Below are positions 34,034 through 34,326 of a DNA stretch of 34,326 nucleotides, one piece after another. Positions within the stretch are counted from its first letter, which is position 1. Every line of letters starts with the position of its first letter. Below the pieces are notes generated by a model that was not told the origin of the DNA, did not search any database, and saw nothing but the letters and a program-made list of their open reading frames with translations. The translations under genes and the position numbers were made by a program. This DNA comes from Deltaproteobacteria bacterium (GTDB lineage Bacteria; Myxococcota_A; Polyangia; JAAYKL01): contig JAFGXQ010000018.1 in assembly GCA_016936575.1 (NCBI GenBank), forward strand, positions 1 through 34,326, given 5' to 3'.

Positions 34034-34326
34034 GGTGTTTTTCGAAGTGCCTGAAGAGGATGGTTACTACAACGAAACAATCAATATCGAGTGGGAAGCC
34101 ATACCTAAATCCGAGCGTGCTATCGCAGCACCGAGTTTCACGCGAGTGACTTTCTATTATCGCGTTAAAAACGGGTGCATCGATTTTATCGATATAGATA
34201 GTACGAAAAGAAAGTGCTTCCGAAAAAAAAATGTTACAGGGTTTATAAATGGCAAGCATGTTCAGCTTACGGACTGGAATGGATACATGGATGAAGCTAC
34301 GGATATTGCTAATGAGTCGGGAATTA
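33927..34326 (+). CDS. Frame-shifted continuation of the secreted protein, 3'-truncated by window edge
   Basis: The frame with codon starts at 33927, 33930 and so on contains no stop up to the edge (about 400 nt). It encodes a plausible acidic protein segment (LDLEIIPKESQDATEIEVFF, YYNETINIEWEAIPKSE, VTFYYRVKNGCIDFID). No ATG or Shine-Dalgarno supports an independent start; it reads as the same protein as the ORF beginning at 33632, one base out of phase. A two-copy 9-bp repeat ATACATACT lies at 33951-33968, close to the change of frame, but its length is a multiple of three. The start given is the first codon after the last in-frame stop, not an initiation codon. The family is not recognised. 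Confidence 0.5.
   Translation, partial: MDLLLHLSIHTIHTQDGLSLDLEIIPKESQDATEIEVFFEVPEEDGYYNETINIEWEAIPKSERAIAAPSFTRVTFYYRVKNGCIDFIDIDSTKRKCFRKKNVTGFINGKHVQLTDWNGYMDEATDIANESGI
33951..33968. repeat. Two tandem copies of ATACATACT
   Basis: Two perfect 9-bp copies (33951-33959 and 33960-33968) lie in the zone where the reading frame of the secreted protein appears to change. A 9-bp duplication keeps the frame, so it cannot by itself explain the shift, but it marks local replication slippage. Confidence 0.6.

Overview
The window is chromosomal DNA, roughly 50-55% GC by eye, from a Gram-negative bacterium, most probably an uncultured member of the Myxococcota/Bradymonadota-type (former Deltaproteobacteria) lineages. 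The reasons are: seven predicted lipoproteins in 34 kb, Asp-Thr/Ala/Ser dipeptide-repeat linkers after lipobox cysteines, an AgmX/PglI-type C-terminal domain, an archaeal/eukaryotic-type prolyl-tRNA synthetase, hybrid histidine kinases and a PilZ-like protein. This assignment is an inference; no rRNA or phylogenetic marker comparison was possible. No IS element, phage, CRISPR array or rRNA was seen.

Layout. 1-1556: the 3' part of a secreted GH10 xylanase with an Asp-rich linker. 1570-4144 (minus): a nucleoside-salvage pair, an NupC-type transporter and a pyrimidine-nucleoside phosphorylase. 4361-6265: a PAS-PAS-HisKA-HATPase-REC hybrid kinase. 6314-8104 (minus): a small membrane-anchored Cys/Gly peptide, pdxH, and a lipoprotein with the AgmX/PglI tail. 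8197-10077: two lipoproteins, one with an HExxH metalloprotease-like domain behind a long Asp repeat and one with Sel1-like repeats. 10114-12642 (minus): an 842-residue acidic, single-TM protein with four 29-residue coiled-coil repeats and an OmpA-like C-terminus. 12837-13331: an orphan protein. 13441-15638: a compact three-gene unit encoding a FAM20/four-jointed-like kinase lipoprotein, a PilZ-like protein and an input-less, degenerate histidine kinase that overlaps it by 11 bp. 15645-16079 (minus): a phosphoribosyltransferase-like protein. 16268-19258: an AsmA-like/GT51 transglycosylase fusion and acpH. 19449-21059: pyrG with a clear sigma-70 promoter. 21288-28660: a run of surface or envelope proteins (beta-propeller lipoprotein, Ser/Thr/Asn-rich lipoprotein, clostripain-family lipoprotein, two membrane proteins). 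28669-30832 (minus): a methyltransferase and proS. 31069-33163: tRNA-Met directly upstream of metG. 33164-34326: a low-GC tail with a 468-bp gene-poor stretch and a secreted-protein gene that appears frameshifted.

How the genes fit together. Housekeeping genes (nucleoside salvage, pdxH, acpH, pyrG, proS, tRNA-Met/metG) are interleaved with lineage-specific envelope and secreted genes. The best candidates for something undescribed are the kinase-lipoprotein/PilZ/degenerate-kinase unit (13441-15638), the beta-propeller/C11-protease lipoprotein cluster (21288-28660), the small CGE-motif membrane peptide (6314-6592) and the AsmA-GT51 fusion. All functional statements rest on motif recognition by eye, not on database searches.
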